A DNA stretch of 64,000 bases from Oenanthe sinensis (Eukaryota; Streptophyta; Magnoliopsida; Apiales; Apiaceae), in contig CM053813.1 of NCBI GenBank assembly GCA_028671895.1, forward strand, positions 15,934,001-15,998,000. The letters are read 5' to 3'. Below are positions 11,491 through 22,260 of this stretch, piece by piece. The translations under genes were made by a program, and so were the position numbers. The notes under the pieces were generated by a model. That model saw nothing but the letters and a program-made list of their open reading frames with translations, ran no database searches and was not told the DNA's origin. The first letter of the stretch is position 1. Each line of letters opens with the position of its first letter.

Positions 11491-12515
11491 AGACCATCTC
11501 CAATGGATGACATCGAACTAGTGTTATTTTGATACTATTTTAGTGTCAAAATTACATAATTTACAAAATCAATTCCAATGAGAATTACACTACATCCTAC
11601 ACTATAAGAAATCTTTTAAACTATATCTTACCCTATAAGAATTTTTTTAATTATTAAAATAATAAAAAATTGAATTTTGGGACTTAAAAGGTATAAATTT
11701 GTTTTTGTTAACAAATACGAGTGTATAGTTGAAATTTTGATGGTGTTAAGATACCACCAAAGGTCTGTTTAACACAAAATTTGACGTCACTCCAATTACT
11801 CCCTCCGTTCCTTAATGTTAATGTTAGTTGCTTTAAGTTTGTGTTGAAATTCCTTTTTATTTGTCACTTTATAATTTCAAAACACATTTAATGATCAATA
11901 TCTTACTAGTTACCCATGCATTAATTATTTTGTTTATATTCTCTTCTATATTCACATTAAATTACAAGGTTATAAAAGTAAAATGATAACATTATTAATC
12001 ACATTAAAGTGTATTAACTACACTTTATTAGTTTGTACAAAAACTTTTAAAACGACTAATAAAAAGGAACGGAGGGAGTATTTAGTGTCATCTTGACACT
12101 AATTTAGTGTCTCATTGAAGTTGATTTTATACTATTTTAGTATCTTGACACTAATTTAGTGTCTCATTGAAGTTGATTTTACTCTAATTCTATAAAATAT
12201 ATACCAGTTGCCTTTGAAAAAATAGAATAATAATTTATAAACTCCAGCTCCAATTTTAAAAAAGATACGAGTCGGTATAAAGCATAAATATATTTTGAAT
12301 GTACTTATATAATAATATTACACATATATATTATGTTATACATTATTAATCACATTAAAGTGTATTAATTACACTTGGTCTGTACAAAAACTTCTAAAAC
12401 GACTAATAAAAAAGAACGGAGGGAGTATTTAGTGTCATTTTGACACTATTTTAGTGTCCCATTAAAGTTGGTTTTACACTAAAATAGTGTTTTAGTGTCT
12501 TAGTGGAGATGCTCT
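11491..12515. mobile_element. Composite MITE (AGACCATCTCCA ends) interrupted by a Stowaway
   Basis: The left end AGACCATCTCCAATGG and right end GTGGAGATGCTCT are inverted repeats. Both are followed inward by TTTAGTGTC/GACACTAA phrases. The Stowaway at 11799-12078 is inserted inside, and the right part has been tandemly duplicated. No convincing target duplication was seen. Superfamily unassigned. Confidence 0.6.
11799..12078. mobile_element. Stowaway-type MITE nested in another MITE
   Basis: A 280-bp element from CTCCCTCCGTTCC to GGAACGGAGGGAG, flanked by TA (11797-11798 and 12079-12080). A truncated second copy of its right half ends at about 12427, as part of the tandem duplication. Confidence 0.85.
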
Positions 12516-12665
12516 AATTCTATAAAATATATACCAGTTGCCTTTGAAAAAATAGAATAATAATTTATAAACTCCAGCTCCAATTTTAAAAAAGATACGA
12601 GTCAGTATAAAGCATAAATATATTTTGAATGTACAAATATATATATAATAATATTACACACACAC
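11989..12665. repeat. Two-copy tandem duplication of about 0.33-0.35 kb
   Basis: Unit 1 (about 11989-12338) and unit 2 (about 12340-12665) share the Stowaway right end (CATTATTAATCACATTAAAG), the TTTAGTGTCAT segment, the TATACCAGTTGCC segment and AGCATAAATATATTTTGAAT. The duplication happened after the Stowaway insertion, because the MITE end is duplicated with its flank. Unit 1 keeps a longer MITE half. Confidence 0.8.
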
Positions 12666-13613
12666 ATATATATATTCTGTCCTTTTCTCCGTTATAATGA
12701 AACAGATTACTTATTTCCCCGCTCTATAAAAGTCCTAAACATTAATAATCTCCCCTCCTAACTCTTACAAAATCAGCAGCCTATTCTACTATGGCGTTGA
12801 ACTTTAACCAAACCTCTCCCACTCTATATTGTATTTTATTTTCTTTTAAACTTGGCATCTTCTTTTATTATTGAGTGAACTTTAACCAAATCCCTCTATT
12901 GTAATTTTTTATCCTATGCAAGCAATATTTGTAAAATATGGCTCCTACCATCTAGGATTAGAACAAATGACCTGTCACCAAAGAGAGGATGAGTCTGACC
13001 TCAAACACAAGACTTATAAAGGGTCATATCTCGCGTTAAACATCAAATCCTAGAACACTGCTAATTGACAACAAACATTAGATACAATTATCTTCAAGCA
13101 ATTGAGAGTCTTTGCATCACACAAATGACCCACAAAATACCACTCAACATTGCTGTAGCCTAGAGGCATATAGATTCATAAAAACATTATCATTCTATCT
13201 TACCACAGCAAAGGCAGATTGAAACTCAAATTGCACCGCAAGATTAAAAAAAACCTTTAAACGCTTCAAATTTATGCTGGAAAACTACATATTGCAAATA
13301 CTTCCCCACCTTGCTTCTAGCTCTCTAACAAAGTACAAAAGCTTGAGCTCTTCCAAACAAAGTATCTCTAGACTTACAAGGCTGTATAGGATCTCATGCC
13401 AAACTAACAAGAAATGTCACTTTTTTTTTAAAGTAAGATAAAAGCACTTGAAGATAGCAGAAGTACAAAAGCATGTAATAAAAATGTAGAAAAAACACCT
13501 AAAACCCAACCCACATGATCTCTAAGAAAAGCTAATTACCATGGACACAGACCCCATCATGTGAACAATGGGGAATGTTGCTATTAATATTTTCAGACTA
13601 GTCCATCTAGCTG
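12666..13613. other. Intergenic DNA, no gene supported
   Basis: Has a CTATAAAAG phrase at about 12725 followed by a 25-codon ATG ORF, but no longer reading frame or family similarity. The 3' part (13380-13613) directly adjoins LTR G and could be old flank of the YTH pseudogene. That cannot be shown. Confidence 0.35.
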
Positions 13614-14964
13614 TGTTATGCCCATATTTTGTCTGAAGTTGGGCTTTCCCGGAAGTTGGGCTTCGCCCTGGAGTGGGGCTTCTCCTGGAATCGGCCTCCT
13701 CCAAGTGTCGGGCTTCTCCTGGAATCGGCCTCCTCCTAGTGTCGGGCTTCTCCTGGAATCGGCCTCCTCCTAATGTCGGGCTTCTCCTGGAATCGGCCTC
13801 CTCCTAATGTCGGGCTTCTCCTAGAATCGGCCTCCCTAGTATGAAGATGAGGAAGAGGGAGATGACGATGACGACTCTCCCTAAAGAAGGCTCTCCCTAG
13901 TTAGGAAGAGGGAGATGTGGGCTCTCCTTGAAGAAGAGGGCGCGCCCTGGTATGAAGATGAGGAAGAAGGAGATTACGACTCTCCCTGAATAAATTGGCT
14001 CACCTTGAGGAAGAGGGAGACGACGACTCTCCCTGATGTTGGCTCGCTCTAGTGAGGAAGAAGAGGACGAGGTCTCCCCCTGAAGAGGGCTCTCCCTGAG
14101 GAAGAGGGCGCTCCCTGATCTTGTACTGCATACACTGTTTGGGTCATATCTCAAGTTCCAGAAGTCAGAATTGGACGATCTTACAGTCCATGCGAAGCTT
14201 ATGATATGCTCTTTAATTTAGGAATGATCCAACAAGGAGGCGCGCCTTGGTTCTTGATGGTAGAGGGCGCGCCCTCCTCCGCCCGTTGCTGGGAAAGTCG
14301 GCATGTCTCCCTGCATTCACTTAGTTGTAATAATAATCGAAGGACATAGCTCCACATTCCTCGGGTTGCCCTCGTAGGGGAGTTATGGAGGCATATTTGG
14401 CCTTATCTTGGAAGATCCTTTCCCTGTACTTAGGCGGGTTGCCCTCGTCTGGGGGCTTAAGACGTGACCTACGATTTGTGGTGGATCTAGTGCTGGCCTC
14501 CAGTCAAGGTATCCTTGGAAATAGCTGTAGTGGATCGGTTAGAGCCCACGGTTTCCGGGTCAATGTCGGATCCATGAAGTCCTTGGACCTTATACTGGGA
14601 TTTGACCTATCCGAACAAGCCCGAATGTAGAGTCCTCTTCCAGGAAGGTTCCACTTGCCTTTTCTGCATTCGATTCGAAGAAGGAAACTCAGGTTTCCTA
14701 ACGGGCCTCTGCTTTGCCAAGAACTACGTGGGCTTGATCCTCTATTTTGCCTATAAATAGAGGTACGTAGGCACATTGCTGGGGGTCGGGATTATTATAG
14801 CTCACAGCCGCCAGAGAACACAAAGCTCTAGCTATTCTGAAACCTAGCAATCACAGCCCCCAATCTCATACAAACCACCACGCTCCACCGCATCTCAGAC
14901 TCGTCAGATCTTTTTCCGGCAAAGAACCTCGATCTTTGTTGATTACCAGATTTCTCCATCAACA
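13614..14964 (+). mobile_element. Gypsy (Tat-like) LTR G, followed by a primer-binding site
   Basis: Starts TGTTATGCCCATATTTTG and ends CTCCATCAACA. TATAAATA lies at 14752-14759, about 0.2 kb from the 3' end, and is followed by GAGGTACGTAGGCAC. The LTR of F carries the analogous GGGTACGTAGGCCTC and the same TGTTATGCCC start, so F and G are related. TTGGCGCC after the LTR fits a tRNA primer site. No TSD pair and no second LTR were found, so the rest of the element is missing. The LTR is much more GC-rich than its surroundings and has several GGCGCGCC phrases. Confidence 0.8.
13671..13838 (+). repeat. 34-bp tandem repeat inside LTR G, five units
   Basis: Unit GTGTCGGGCTTCTCCTGGAA followed by TCGGCCTCCTCCTA. 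Unit starts fall at about 13671, 13705, 13739, 13773 and 13807, an exact 34-bp period. The first unit is the most diverged. A looser GAAGAGGGAGA/TCTCCCT region follows to about 14120. Confidence 0.9.
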
Positions 14965-15100
14965 AATTGGCGCCAGATTCCTTCGGCCACTTGCTGCACT
15001 CCCCTATTTTTGCCCAACCTCTGATGCAGCAGACAGATCTAAAAGGGTGGCCCCAAGTTTTCAAGATTTCAAGGTAAACTAGCAAGTTTTCTTACCAATA
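14965..15100 (+). promoter_or_regulatory. Primer-binding site and short internal remnant of element G
   Basis: Two bases after the LTR end comes TTGGCGCCAGATTCC (from 14967), a typical Gypsy primer-binding site. Only about 0.1 kb of possible leader follows before the YTH pseudogene tail. No gag or pol of G remains here. Confidence 0.65.
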
Positions 15101-15145
15101 ACTACACCTCTAAGGACCTAGGGATACCCTTGTGCATGGATGAAC

Positions 15146-16653
15146 CTAGCAACCATTCGCAACCCCATTTTGTATAACCATCTTCTCTGTTGATGCAACT
15201 GGCTTGCTAGCTTTTGCCACTTCTTCTTTTACAGCAATTGAGTTATCAGACACCTTGAAGTCCCCATTCGTCTGAACTGCTGGAGTAGGATCCTTTACCA
15301 ACTCTGAGGTAGCATCAATTGAATTCGGAACAGTAGCCTCCGCGTCTGAGCCATCTTTGTTCTTCTCTGTAGGCTTTCCCTCCCAAACCTACATATACAT
15401 GATTACAAAGACACCTTTTAGAATATAAAAGCCGATTACCAGAAAGAGGCAATTACATTCATATCAATAGTTGCAGGACTAGTAAAAAAAAAAGTGCCTA
15501 TAGCCAAGAAAGTTAAAGCTACAAGAGGGTGAATTACACATGGTATGCATAAGTACAGTATGTTCACCCACCTGTTTATGGAACTGCTGCTGTTTTGCTT
15601 TTTTCTCTTGAATCCTCTTCTAACGATCCTCGTAGAAATCAAAATCATCAAGGATGCTCTGCTTGCTTGAATATTCCTTGAATATTTTCAGCAACTGCAG
15701 ACCCTGCTCCAACTTGACCTATACGGAGAGGAAGCAACGTTAACTGATGCAACAGAAGCATAAACACTGACACTATTGTTAAGGTTCACAAACCTCTTGA
15801 GTATCCCTGCTATTAGTAACAGGCTTGTTTTCATTGTTCTCAAGTGTAATGTGCTTCAACATACTGTTGGGTACGTCCTTCACAATGTGCCACTTGACAG
15901 GAAAACTTCCAACCCATTTATCTTGTTGCCAATATTCGAGACTCTTATTGAAATCAACTGGTCCCAACATCTCCGCAATACCAACAAACTGGCCACTAGT
16001 ATTAACCTGGACAGAGCAAACTGTAAATACAAGCATAATAAGAGAATTCAAGCATAATATAATAATAAAAGTATTTACTAGCTTACTGAGAAAAGGAGAA
16101 AGACAGGGCAACCACCAGCCTTCTGCTGTGCTTCCTGGTATGCTGCGTCAAGCTTCTTATTTCCGTTCTGAGTACTTGCCCACACACTGTACTTTATACT
16201 CTTGTGCACATCGTCTTCACTGTATGATTTTATAACAAAGAACCTTGCATCAGCATATGTCTCGGGAAAATCTGCTCGGTTGTATTGTTCCCCATCGTTG
16301 TCCACACAGGGCTTATCCTTTTCAACATCATTTGTTCCTGCCAATGGAATGTTCTGTCCCTTTACAACCAAGACAACAGGTGCGAACCCCTTTTGATTCT
16401 TTGAACTCTTGGCTCTTGGGTCCCTGTTCAGCTCATTTAAACCATATATGTTCTCGTTTCCATAACCAGATCCATTTCGTCCCCTAGGCTTGTACTTACT
16501 ATTAACAGTGAACCACCCACGCCCACTACTTCATGAATCATAGCCACCAGATCCATAACCGTAGCTTGATCTGTACGCACTGGTATACTGGTTATACATC
16601 TTGTTAGGGTAAATCCTATTCAGATATCCATCGGTGTTTGTTATAGGGAGAAA
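15146..16653 (-). pseudogene. YTH-domain protein (ECT-type m6A reader), 5'-truncated pseudogene
   Basis: The last four exons of a plant YTHDF/ECT gene, read on the minus strand: 16088-16653, 15794-16006, 15572-15718 and 15146-15388 (TAG at 15146-15148). All splice borders are GT-AG. The part before the YTH domain has NKYKPRGRN-like SKYKPRGRNGSGYGNENIYG. The YTH domain has ARFFVIKSYSEDDVHKSIKY, SVWAST, LDAAYQEAQ, GCPVFLLFSV, SGQFVGIAEM, YWQQDKW and FPVKWHIVKDVPN. The three aromatic-cage Trp positions (SVW, YWQQ, DKW) are kept. Inactivation shows as TGA at 16531-16533 and TAG at 15620-15622 (a CAG-to-TAG type change). The 5' side is cut by the LTR of F at 16655. Introns are present, so it is a genomic remnant and not a retrocopy. 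Such readers bind N6-methyladenosine in mRNA. Confidence 0.85.
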
Positions 16654-16654
16654 C

Positions 16655-17661
16655 TGGTATAACGGTAATTTAGAGGTTTTTTGGAATCACGGAGCAAAAT
16701 ATGATGATTTTGCTGATGAACTTGATGAAGAACGCGAAGAACACGGGAGGAAAATAATGGATTTTGGTAGCTGATCTTGTTGTTGATTCGTCAGAAGGCC
16801 AGAGAAAATGTTTGCTCTCTTGCTGTCAACTGTCCATTCAACTGAAACAAGAGGCCTACGTACCCTTTATCTAGGGGTTCAAGCCACACGTAGTTCTTGG
16901 AGGACAAGTTACCTATATGGGCTAGGTATTGGTCCGGTCCATCAGGTTTAAATCTTTAGACGTGCTGGGCTTCGGCCCAAGTCTGTGCGGATGTGGAGGG
17001 CAAGCTTCCCAAGTATCTGTAACTACCATGGCCCAAGCCCGTTAGGCTCCGGGGACTGTCATGGAGTTGTAGAGTAAGGGGTTCCCGTAGGAAGTTATAT
17101 GCGATATGGCCTCGCGAGAGCAGTATGTAGAGGCGATCCTAAGCGGATCTCTTGATGAGATGAGAGCCTGTAAGGCTAGTTGTCTTCAGATAGATAAGTA
17201 TGTTGAGATGTTACCCCGTGAGGGCCTTCTACAGTCTTCAGATTAGCAAATAATATCAAGTGAGGTGAGCCCATGAGGCTATGAGCTTTTCAACTAGTTA
17301 TGAGAAATCTGTGCTAAGTACTCCGGGCTAGCGAAGCGAGCTAGAGGCAGTGAGCCTGGCCTAGCGAGCCGGATTGAGGGCCTCTCTGTCAGGTTCATGC
17401 GACCTGGGAGATGATGAGAAGCGAATCGGGATGAGGGCCGGTTCTCCTCTCTCTTCCTTGTTGAAGCTGAATGAGTCTAAGGCTGATGAGCTAGCGATGC
17501 GACCTCACGCTAGGCCAAGGGCCTTAGAATATTTTATCATCTTTAGCACGATGTGATCTGGTTATGGGCTTAGAAGCCAAGTAAGCTCAGGTGCGAGGTG
17601 GGCTAGCCAACTTATGTCATTGGGCCTACCTTGGACCCATGTCCAAATATTGGGCATAACA
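16655..17661 (-). mobile_element. 3' LTR of Gypsy element F
   Basis: In element sense it starts TGTTATGCCCAATATTTGG at 17661, next to a polypurine tract, and ends CGTTATACCA at 16655, where the YTH sequence begins. Length about 1,007 bp. GATAAAGGGTACGTAGG (about 16860-16880) matches the promoter-proximal part of LTR G. The 5-bp flank on the left is GAAAC; the right-hand TSD cannot be tested because the 5' end is missing. Confidence 0.75.
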
Positions 17662-17675
17662 ACTACCCCCCGATT
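17662..17675 (-). promoter_or_regulatory. Polypurine tract of element F
   Basis: Element-sense AATCGGGGGGTAGT lies immediately upstream of the LTR start, the expected plus-strand primer position for a Gypsy element. Confidence 0.75.
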
Positions 17676-18035
17676 CCTCCTTGCCATTAACGATGCGAGG
17701 TGAAATCAGATAATAATTGATGTCAGAAATCTTCCATGCGAAGCAACCAGAAGAAGGCTTCTAATGGAGATGCGAAGCAAACTGCTAAGCCTTTGTGAAT
17801 TATCAACACTTTTTCAAGAAAATGCATTTATAATGCGACCCGGATGTCAAACGGACTGAGCTGACCACATTAAACCCTTTAAACTTTAGGGCAACTGAAG
17901 GGGTTCTTCGTGCGATGCGAGCTAGAATATAGCCGTTGGAGGAGAGGCTGCACATTGTTATCATGTGGTCGCATGCACTGGATTGAGATAAGTGGCTGAG
18001 ATCGTGCCACGTGTCATTTCGTTTCTCTCTCCTCA

Positions 18036-18050
18036 CTTGCCTACAAATAG
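18036..18050 (+). promoter_or_regulatory. Possible promoter of the antisense extra ORF of F
   Basis: CTACAAATAGGTGG on the plus strand resembles the CTATAAATAGAGG core of LTR G and lies about 100 bases before the first ATG of the antisense ORF (18149). Inferred from position and resemblance only. Confidence 0.35.
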
Positions 18051-18148
18051 GTGGACTTTCCAATCATTTTCAATCATTTCCAAAATCATTTTCAAGAAGT
18101 TTGTCCGAATTGCTCAAGGATCAAACGAAGTTTTCTGCCAATTTTTTT

Positions 18149-21050
18149 ATGCCAAGAATCCAGGTGCGAACTAGGTTTGTTCATCCGCCTTCATCCGAGT
18201 CTTCTAGCGAAGCCAGCTCCGATCAACTGTCCTCAAGCGATTCGATCCCTCCCTCTCACAACAAAGGTAACGATCCGAACTTATCATATTTATCCTCGCT
18301 TTTTATAACATGCATATGTAACATTTGCTTAATCATTCATGCACATATATTTCATGCGATGCGACCCTACACCCCGGGTCGTGTCATCTCACACACCTCA
18401 CTTCTCCTCGTGTCACAATTTCGACCTTAGAATTAGGACCGACTCGTGTGCGATGTGAGGACACTTAGCATCTTAGAGCACACACCTTAATCAATTCACC
18501 ATCTTTTTCAGATGTCGAGTGATTCGGCCACTAGTACGTCTTCGCCTCTCAGTCATTTCTCCAAGGATATGAGGGGTTCGCATGAATTCCAACGCGAACT
18601 GAACGAGATCTCGGGCACGCATCGCCGTCCGATCGTCCCAGGGACAGAAATCAGCGAGGAAGCGGCCACGAATATAGCTCGGGTAGAACAAACGAGCTCA
18701 GACTCATTTATTTTAAACATGGACCCGACTTGGTCGATTGAGGATTCGCCCCGCAATGGCGATCCCAATGCCTGGAAGCGGAAGAGGTTTGTGGTGCCGA
18801 GCTCGCTGGACCTTTCATTTTTAAACCGCAGGCCAGGGGGCATATCAAAGGAAGAGGCCGAGGCAGAAATTGCTAGGCGAGTCTCAGAGCGAGCCGTTTA
18901 GGAAGAAGCTGGTGAAGAGCCCCTTCATCCTTGCCGGGTTATCCCAATCCATATCGATTCGAGCTAGAGTGAGCTCGTGAGTGCATATTACGAGTCCCGC
19001 GATTCAAAGGGCAAACGGGTTCGCACTGAGGTCGATCTTGACCTGGAAGATGAAGCGACCTCACATTGGGTCGAATCCTCAGACAGTGAGGATGATGATG
19101 CTGTGACCAGGGTAATCGACCTAGAAAATTACAATTTTATGCCTGAGGATTCTGAGGACGAGGCCTATGTTCCTCCTTCCCAGCCCGAGCTGGAAGGGCC
19201 GATATACTTGGGTGCGAAGCCGCTGGGGGATGAGGCGAGCAGCTCTTCCACAAAACCAGCTTCTCCTCGAGTTCTTGCAGCTCGGGATCTTTCGACCAGC
19301 CTCACTTCGCAAACTCTGGCGGAAGCGGTCGAGCAATATAGGCTGGAGGGGCGTATCGTTTTACCACGACCCCACCAGAGATGTTATCGATTTAATCACG
19401 AGAAGAATGGAGGTCGCGTTCCTCAGATGGTTCTCTCCACCTCCCTTCTGAAGATAGGGATCGCATCGCCTATGCACCCATTCGTCCAGGATGTGTGCAA
19501 GTACTTCCACATCGCTCCCCTTCAAATTAATCTAAATGGCTGGAGGTCGGCCATTGCCTTGTTCGTGTTGTACAAGAAGCTGCAATATCCGGACCTCGAT
19601 GCGAAGACCCTTGGATATTTTTTGAATTTAAAGTCCTCGGGGAAGAAGGACTTCGAATATTTATATTTATCAGTCTGGCCAGAATTCAATGGGAAGAATT
19701 TGCTGCATGGCGCCCCGAGCAACGTAGGACACTGGAAGGAGCCGTTCTTCTATGTGTTCGACGTGATCCGGGTTCAAACCCATTTTAGTTACAAACCCAG
19801 TAAGTACTCCGTCCTCGCTTCGCTATTTATCAGTTCATTTTTGCATCTTCCTTGATGCTGAACTATTCCTATCCATTATTTTTTTTAAAGTTGCCCCTCC
19901 TCGCACTCCTCTTACTGGCGAGGCCAAGGAACAAGCCGATAGTATTCTACAACTCGCCATCGAGGAGAGGAATGTGAAAAAATTGGTGACGACCGCGAAC
20001 TTGGATGCTTATGGATTTTTGAAAGAAGGGGCGAGGCTGACTCCAAAGAAGGGAAAAGCTATCGCGAGCTCAGCTCATAAACCCTCTGCGAAGTGAGCTC
20101 GGACTGAGCCGGTAAATTGCCTTTTTTGTTGCATTTTCCACCTCGCATCGCATTCATATGTATTGTGCTTGAATGTTTCTGAATTGTCTTATTTTTTATA
20201 ACTACTTCCTGACCGCTTCGTGTTTCTTGTGCAGATATGTCGAAATCTAACATCGTTCCTCCTCCCTTCACCGAAGAGGATGATGAAGTGGCCATTACTA
20301 GGGTCGCTCTAAAGCCTGTTGGGCTCGCTCTGCCCAAAGACCTGAGGGCCTCGGGAAGTAAACCTCCTCGGGATGAATCAAGAAAAAGGTAGCTGGATGC
20401 TGAGGTCGCAAAGGCGGACCTAAAGAAGCAGCGAAGTGGGCTGGACAAGGATACAGCCGTGGCCACTGCTCCTCCTCACCCCGCAGCTAATGCTTTTTCC
20501 AAACTGGGCCATTCCCTTATCTCCGAGAGCGATCTCAACCTCTGGGCCCAATCTTCCCTCGAAGAGAACAATGCTGCTCTAACTCGGGCCACTGCTGAGC
20601 TTTTTTATAGGCAGGCGTGCCGACATAGAAGAAGAAGCTGCTCGAGGAGCAGAAGAAGCTGAAAGACGAGCTCAGCCCGCTGATGAGAGATCTTCGGTCC
20701 GCGAAGGACAAAGCCAAAGAGTTGGAGAAAGAGTGAGCTGCTGAAACAAAGGCCTTTGATGAGAAGTTGAACGAGCTTCAAACCCAAATCACAACTCAAG
20801 AGACTGCCATTGTTGGGTTCGCAGATGAGTAGAGGGAAGCTGTGAAGGAGGCCTCGGCTCTAGGGAAGGTCAAGTTCATGAAGACCTTCATGAAGAAGCT
20901 GCCAGGCTTTGATTAGGGCCAGTTAGGCGAAGCGACCCGAATTTATGCCGAGGCTCTTCGCAAGTAAGTAGACGAGGAGGCCGCTCAGTGATCCGCAGAG
21001 CTCGAGGCGAAGCGGGTTCAAGAGCAGAAGGACCAGGATGGGGCCTCTTA
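18149..21050 (+). pseudogene. Antisense extra ORF of Gypsy F (gypsy-type transposon domain plus coiled coil), degenerate
   Basis: Plus-strand gene opposite to pol. A Ser-rich first exon from ATG 18149 ends at a GT donor (18267). A TTTTTCAG acceptor precedes ATG 18512, although the phase of this first intron does not close. The main reading frame runs 18512-19799 with TAG at 18899-18901 and 18965-18967. A GTAAGT...AAAG intron (19800-19890) then joins in frame to APPRTPLTGEAKEQ. The conserved block IGIASPMHPFVQDV...NLNGWRSAIALFVLY resembles the plant 'putative gypsy type transposon' domain of Tat-element extra ORFs. The C-terminal part (20234-21050; KKLLEEQKKLKDELS, AKELEKE) is coiled coil with stops and frameshifts. 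Function unknown in the family. Confidence 0.65.
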
Positions 21051-21380
21051 GTCTCTTTTCTTCATTTGTAATTGTTTATTTTGAACAAGTACTTTATGCT
21101 TGCTTGCGAGCTGAATTTGATGGGTTGCGGGCACCGTCTATGCCTCGCGTTTGTATTCACTTTAACTTTATATTAATGCTTCAATTTCTTCATCTATTCT
21201 CTGTTCGTATCATTTTATTTATGCATGTCTTGATTTTCTCTTTGCATCGCATAATATATCTTCATGTTGCATATTTCCAACTACTTTCTGGTCGCTTTTT
21301 ATGAACCGATTGTGACTTCGCTTCGCGAAGCTAGTATTTCTGATTTATCTGCTTTATTTTTTCATTCCACAAATGTTTAA

Positions 21381-22033
21381 GTAGGTCCAGGTCGCTTCTG
21401 CGATCTCATCATTATTGGCCTCGTATGGGGGCCTGATTCGAATGCCTTAGAACCGAATGACCTCTCATCGATGCTGACCCGGGCTTATTCCAAAGGGGCC
21501 CATGGTTATGGCCTCGCATCGCACACTTATGGGATGACGGGGCCTCACGTCGCATCGCTTGGCTGGCCGTTAGGCCTCGCCTAGCTTTGCAATTTCTGGC
21601 CACGCATTGTTATTGCAATTTCTGACCAACTGCTTCCAGGTCGCGAATCATGAGCCCGTTTCTTATCTACTCATTTCGATCTGGCCTCGCATGAGGGGGC
21701 CTAGTTCGGGCAACTTCGAACAGGAATGGCCTCACCTTTGGGTTGGCCTTTTTTTTATTTTCTTTGTTATCTTTTCTCATAATTGATAACTGTTTTCAGG
21801 TCACTTCTGCGATCCCAGTCTTGCCTGCCCATTCTACTTTGGCCTCGCATGTCGGCCCTGGTTCGTTAATTTTTGAACCAGATGGCCTTGAACTTATACT
21901 GGCCTGAGTTCATTCCAACGGGGTCCGTGGTTATGGCCTCACATCGCACACTTGTGTGGCGACGGGGCCCCATGTTGCATCGCCTGGCTGGCCAGCAGGC
22001 CTCGCCTAACTTTACAATTTCTGGCCGCACATT
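21381..22033. repeat. Degenerate tandem repeat in the 3' region of element F
   Basis: Three copies of a segment starting CCAGGTCGCTTCTGCGATC-like, at about 21381, 21635 and 21798. The first and third share GGTTATGGCCTCGCATCGCA, GACGGGGCC, GGCTGGCC, AGGCCTCGCCTA and CAATTTCTGGCC. The middle copy is shortened. GC-rich relative to the host DNA. Non-coding. Confidence 0.7.
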
Positions 22034-22183
22034 GACATAACTCGATCCTAACTGCATAAACTTTCATAAATATTGATATACATCACACAAAATTTGAAGA
22101 AAACCATGTATATTTTTTGCATACTTGAAGAACATAAGGCCAATAGAGTCATTACATCAACTCGAAGAGGTGTTTATATAACA

Positions 22184-22201
22184 CTACTACCCCCGAGACT
22201 T
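22184..22201 (-). promoter_or_regulatory. Second polypurine-tract-like site of element F
   Basis: Element-sense AAGTCTCGGGGGTAGTAG is followed by TGTTATAT. It lies about 60 bases after the end of integrase and nearly repeats the true PPT/LTR junction at 17661-17675 (CGGGGGGTAGT then TGTTATG). It could be an internal or central PPT, or a relic of an older 3' end. Confidence 0.45.
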
Positions 22202-22260
22202 TGGATGATTTATTCATACGAAGTCTTGAAATAAAGAATGTTGCTGGTTACATGGGCAGC

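Noticed and set aside
12723..12860. CTATAAAAG followed by a 25-codon ATG ORF (MALNFNQTSPTL...)
   Set aside because: TATA-like phrase plus a tiny ORF in AT-rich DNA with no family support; expected by chance.
13522..14154. Minus-strand ORFs of 60-85 codons rich in Ser/Arg/Pro
   Set aside because: They are translations of the GC-rich tandem repeat in LTR G.
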